From Gemmatimonadota bacterium (GTDB lineage: Bacteria; Gemmatimonadota; Gemmatimonadetes; Palauibacterales; KS3-K002), in contig CP070815.1 of the NCBI GenBank assembly GCA_020344215.1, positions 3,809,471-3,873,470 on the forward strand: DNA of 64,000 bases. The letters are read 5' to 3'. The notes under the pieces are model-generated. The model was given only the letters and a program-made list of their open reading frames with translations, searched no databases and had not been told where the DNA came from. Made by a program: the position numbers and the translations under genes. This document shows, one piece after another, positions 61,612 through 64,000 of this stretch; position 1 is the first letter of the stretch, and each line of letters opens with the position of its first letter.

Positions 61612-62625
61612 ATGATCGAGATCGACGGTTCGTACGGAGAAGGTGGCGGCGCGATCTTCAGGCAGGCGCTGGGGATGGCGATGTACGCCACGAAGCCCGT
61701 GCGGATCAGGAATATCCGGGCGGGGCGCAGGAAGGCGGGCTTGGCCGCTCAGCATCTGAAGGCGGTGGAGGCGGCGGGCGCGGTGAGCGGAGCGCGGGTG
61801 CGCGGCGCGAACCTGGGGTCGACGGAGGTGGTGTTCGACCCGGGCCCGGTGCGGCCGGGTGAGTTCAGCCTGGATGTCGGTACCGCGGGGTCGACGACGC
61901 TGATCCTGCAGACGGTGCTGCTCCCCTGCCTGTTCCTGCCGGGCGAGTTCAGCTTCGATCTGACGGGCGGAACGGATGTGCCGTGGAGCCCGCCGGCCGA
62001 CTACCTGGCCAACGTAACGCTGCGGACTCTGCAACCGTTCGGGATCGGCAGGCTAGAGGTTCTGCGTCGCGGCTACTACCCGAAGGGTGGGGGAGTGCTG
62101 CGGGCGCGCCTTGTGGGCGGCTCGGGGTTCGGGTTTGCCCTCAAGTTTCCGGCGCCCGGAGAGATTAAGGTGATCCGCGGGGTGAGCCATGCGACGAACC
62201 AGCTTCGGGAGCGGGGCGTGGCGGAGCGCCAGGCGGATGCGGCGGAGCACCTGCTGGAGCGGCTCGGGTGTCCGGTGGAGATCGCGGTCGAATACTCGGA
62301 GGCCGCCAACCTTGGCAGCGGGATAACGCTCTGGACCGAGTCGGATAGCGGGCCGCCGATCGGAGGCTCGGGGCTGGGGGCGAAGGGTAAGCCGGCGGAC
62401 GACGTCGGCCGGGAGGCGGCGCGGACGTTACTGGATGAGCTGAACGCCGGCGCCGCCGTCGATCGTCATCTGGCGGATCAGCTGATTCCCTTCCTGGCTG
62501 TGTCGGGTGGCTCGCTGGTGACCTCGGGGATTACCGCCCATACCCGCTCGACGATCTACGTTGCGGAGCAGATCCTCGGCGCCGAGTTCGAGGTGGAAGG
62601 GCTGGCCATCACGGCGCGGCGCTGA
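61612..62625 (+). CDS. rtcA: RNA 3'-terminal phosphate cyclase
   Basis: RtcA converts an RNA 3'-phosphate to a 2',3'-cyclic phosphate using ATP. The N-terminal EIDGSYGEGGGAIFRQALG, the central block GTAGSTTLILQ and RRGYYPKGGG, and the catalytic His region SGITAHTRSTIYVAEQI near the C-terminus are all typical. ATG 61612 gives 337 aa. RtcB and the activator RtcR were not seen in the window. It is divergent from the feo operon. Confidence 0.94.
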   Translation: MIEIDGSYGEGGGAIFRQALGMAMYATKPVRIRNIRAGRRKAGLAAQHLKAVEAAGAVSGARVRGANLGSTEVVFDPGPVRPGEFSLDVGTAGSTTLILQTVLLPCLFLPGEFSFDLTGGTDVPWSPPADYLANVTLRTLQPFGIGRLEVLRRGYYPKGGGVLRARLVGGSGFGFALKFPAPGEIKVIRGVSHATNQLRERGVAERQADAAEHLLERLGCPVEIAVEYSEAANLGSGITLWTESDSGPPIGGSGLGAKGKPADDVGREAARTLLDELNAGAAVDRHLADQLIPFLAVSGGSLVTSGITAHTRSTIYVAEQILGAEFEVEGLAITARR

Positions 62626-62633
62626 GCCGCGGG

Positions 62634-63827
62634 TTACCTCACCCGGTCGGCCAGCGCGCGCAGCGAGTCACCGCTCACGTCCCCGTAAAGGATGAGCAGG
62701 TAGCCTTCGCCGTCGAGCCAGCGGTAGGCTCTGGCCGTCGAGGGTTCGACGATGAGCGCGGGTTCGAGCTGGTCGAGGTCGGCCCTCAGATTTCCAAGCC
62801 ACTGCTGGATCAAGACGATCTCGTGGCCGGCAGCGTCCTCGTAGAGTAGGCGGATCGCCGGCAGCCGGGACTCGGCGTGCTCGACGGCAGCTCCGGGCCC
62901 CACCTCGACGCGTTTGAGGTGCAGGTCAGGGAGGGTACGGAGCTCCGCGCCCATCCAGACTTGCGCCTCCTCGGGTTGAACGGGCACGAACTGGCCCTCA
63001 GGCGCCGCGCCGGCAGCGACCGTGGGTTGTGCCAGCGCCCTGGGCGGCTGCACGCCACGGGCCGCGGTCTGGTCGGCAGGGGCGTCTGCGAGGCGCTCCT
63101 CCCGTTCGACTCCGGCCACCTCGATCGCGGCGACGGCCGCCGGGGCCTCCTCCGGACTCGGCTCCTCAGCTGGCTCACCCTTCCTCTTTCGCGCGTTCGC
63201 TTCGGCGAAGCGATCTTCGCGCTCCGCTGCGGGGGGCATCTCGTCGGTGACCGGAACTTGGCCGGCGACCTGCGTCTCGCCCTCCGCTGTGCGTGTCGTA
63301 GGGAGCGGCGTCTGGGCGGGCGACTCCTCCGCCTCGGTCAGGCGGAGGTCCCGGGCGATCTGAGACGCGGGCTGCGGCTCGGCCGGTTCCGCGCCGCGCC
63401 CCTGGCGCCGCTCCGGGGTCTCCTGGCGGTCGGCCTCAAGCGCGCCAACGGCACGTTCGCGCGACGCGATATCGAGGGGAGGCACCGCGAACCAGTAGGA
63501 GCGGGCGGCCCAGCCGATGGCGAAGGCGAGGGCGATCGAGGCGGCCCAGGCGACGCCGGGGCGCAAGCGGATGCGTCGGGGCGCCGCCCGGCGCCTCGCG
63601 GCGGCGCGCTCCTCGATCTCGCGCCAAGAAGGCGCTTGCACCGGTCCCGGCTCGAGCTCGGAGAGCAGGTCGGCGGCACGGCCAGTCAGCGCCCGGGCCA
63701 CGTCGAGCTTGGCCTGGCACTCAGCGCAGACCGCCAGGTGGTCCTCCACGTCGATGCGTTGGCGCTCGCTCACCTCGCCGTCGAGGTAGGCGTGCAGGGT
63801 GCCCTCATCAATGTGCGACATCTTCAT
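62634..63827 (-). CDS. Zinc-finger anti-sigma factor with large exported domain
   Basis: A 397-aa protein starting HIDEGTLHAYLDGEVSERQR, with the ZAS His-x3-Cys-x2-Cys in HLAVCAECQAKL (about residues 32-43). One transmembrane helix follows (VAWAASIALAFAIGWAA). The long outer part is Pro/Glu/Ala-rich, then a folded C-terminal domain with VWMGAELRTLPDLHLKRVEV and AYRWLDGEGYLLILYG. GAAGG lies upstream of ATG 63827. It overlaps the sigma gene by 20 nt, as in classical ECF operons. Confidence 0.9.
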   Translation of the reverse strand: MKMSHIDEGTLHAYLDGEVSERQRIDVEDHLAVCAECQAKLDVARALTGRAADLLSELEPGPVQAPSWREIEERAAARRRAAPRRIRLRPGVAWAASIALAFAIGWAARSYWFAVPPLDIASRERAVGALEADRQETPERRQGRGAEPAEPQPASQIARDLRLTEAEESPAQTPLPTTRTAEGETQVAGQVPVTDEMPPAAEREDRFAEANARKRKGEPAEEPSPEEAPAAVAAIEVAGVEREERLADAPADQTAARGVQPPRALAQPTVAAGAAPEGQFVPVQPEEAQVWMGAELRTLPDLHLKRVEVGPGAAVEHAESRLPAIRLLYEDAAGHEIVLIQQWLGNLRADLDQLEPALIVEPSTARAYRWLDGEGYLLILYGDVSGDSLRALADRVR

Positions 63828-63999
63828 CACTTCCTTCGCGCTCCACGCTGTCGAGAGCTGCGGCCAACCGGGTACGCGCTCTGGCCAGCGTCGTGCCGAT
63901 AGATCCGCGCGAGAGACCGAGCACTTCGGCGATCTCGTCGTACGAGAAACCCTCCTCCCAGAGGAGCAGCGCCTCACGATCGCGGTCCGCCAGCCGCTC
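63808..63999 (-). CDS. ECF-type sigma factor, C-terminal part (cut by window edge)
   Basis: The last 63 residues of a sigma-70 family protein are present: region 4 with ADRDREALLLWEEGFSYDE and the helix-turn-helix AEVLGLSRGSIGTTLARART. The stop TGA is followed by a second TGA. The start lies outside the window. It overlaps the downstream zinc anti-sigma gene, making this the third ECF operon of the window. Confidence 0.88.
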   Translation of the reverse strand, partial: ERLADRDREALLLWEEGFSYDEIAEVLGLSRGSIGTTLARARTRLAAALDSVEREGSDEDVAH

Positions 64000-64000
64000 C

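Noticed and set aside
1..64000. tRNA, rRNA, CRISPR array, integrase, transposase or prophage
   Set aside because: Looked for clover-leaf-like segments, regular direct repeats and recombinase motifs; none was recognised by eye. A covariance search could still find a small RNA.

Overview
The window is a gene-dense, strongly GC-rich bacterial chromosome segment. No tRNA, rRNA, CRISPR array, transposase or prophage was recognised. Several traits together point to Gemmatimonadota (inference, not proven): three ECF sigma/anti-sigma operons in 43 kb with single-span anti-sigma factors, a complete-looking ceramide-synthesis set, a sufB-C-D-U-Rieske-S cluster, ThyX instead of ThyA, a DUF2203 gene next to a fused LeuD-LeuC-type aconitase, and palindromic word-like intergenic repeats after stop codons.

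Layout. 1-5.5 kb: suf Fe-S assembly cluster (sufB cut by the window edge, sufC, sufD, sufU, a small Rieske protein, sufS). 5.6-9.6 kb: dinB facing a run of small housekeeping genes (unknown, rsgA, NUDIX, YeeZ-like epimerase). 9.6-16.4 kb: a two-gene minus-strand unit (Nfu_N protein and a TolB-like lipoprotein that appears to start at CTG), a class III aminotransferase with thyX, small zinc-ribbon proteins, and a class V PLP enzyme. 16.4-21 kb: DUF2203, an aconitase-superfamily enzyme in swivel-first order, then a TAXI receptor coupled to a Cache sensor remnant with an in-frame stop. 21-25.5 kb: ECF sigma, Cys-free anti-sigma, two exported HEAT-repeat proteins, then an M23 peptidase. 25.7-26.4 kb: a MIP18-family Fe-S factor and a lone prepilin.

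26.6-31.1 kb: serine palmitoyltransferase, GNAT-type acyltransferase (ceramide synthase candidate), SDR (ceramide reductase candidate) and an Aur1/PAP2_3-like membrane enzyme, apparently a sphingolipid locus. 31.1-34.3 kb: second ECF operon (sigma, zinc anti-sigma, double-PDZ protein, membrane protein). 34.3-38.4 kb: minus-strand metabolic and membrane genes. 38.5-44.9 kb: a two-gene SNF2-helicase plus Eco57I-like methyltransferase module, the best candidate for an undescribed defence or epigenetic system here. 45-50.9 kb: envelope and stress genes including mscL, a HerA-like ATPase, DUF937 and BON-LysM proteins. 51-57.5 kb: DUF819 and 2TM membrane genes, an NTF2-like protein, an alpha/beta hydrolase, an M1 peptidase, rpiA and a DUF2914 protein. 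57.6-61.2 kb: a frameshifted lipoprotein gene and a feoA-feoB-Cys-rich operon. 61.6-64 kb: rtcA and a third ECF operon cut by the window edge.

Fe-S biology recurs: suf cluster, Nfu_N protein, MIP18 factor, aconitase and ferrous-iron import all lie within 61 kb. Translational coupling by 4-bp start/stop overlaps is common and uses ATGA, GTGA, TTGA and apparently CTGA. Four kinds of palindromic word repeats sit directly after stop codons and often supply the stop codon or face each other between convergent genes.
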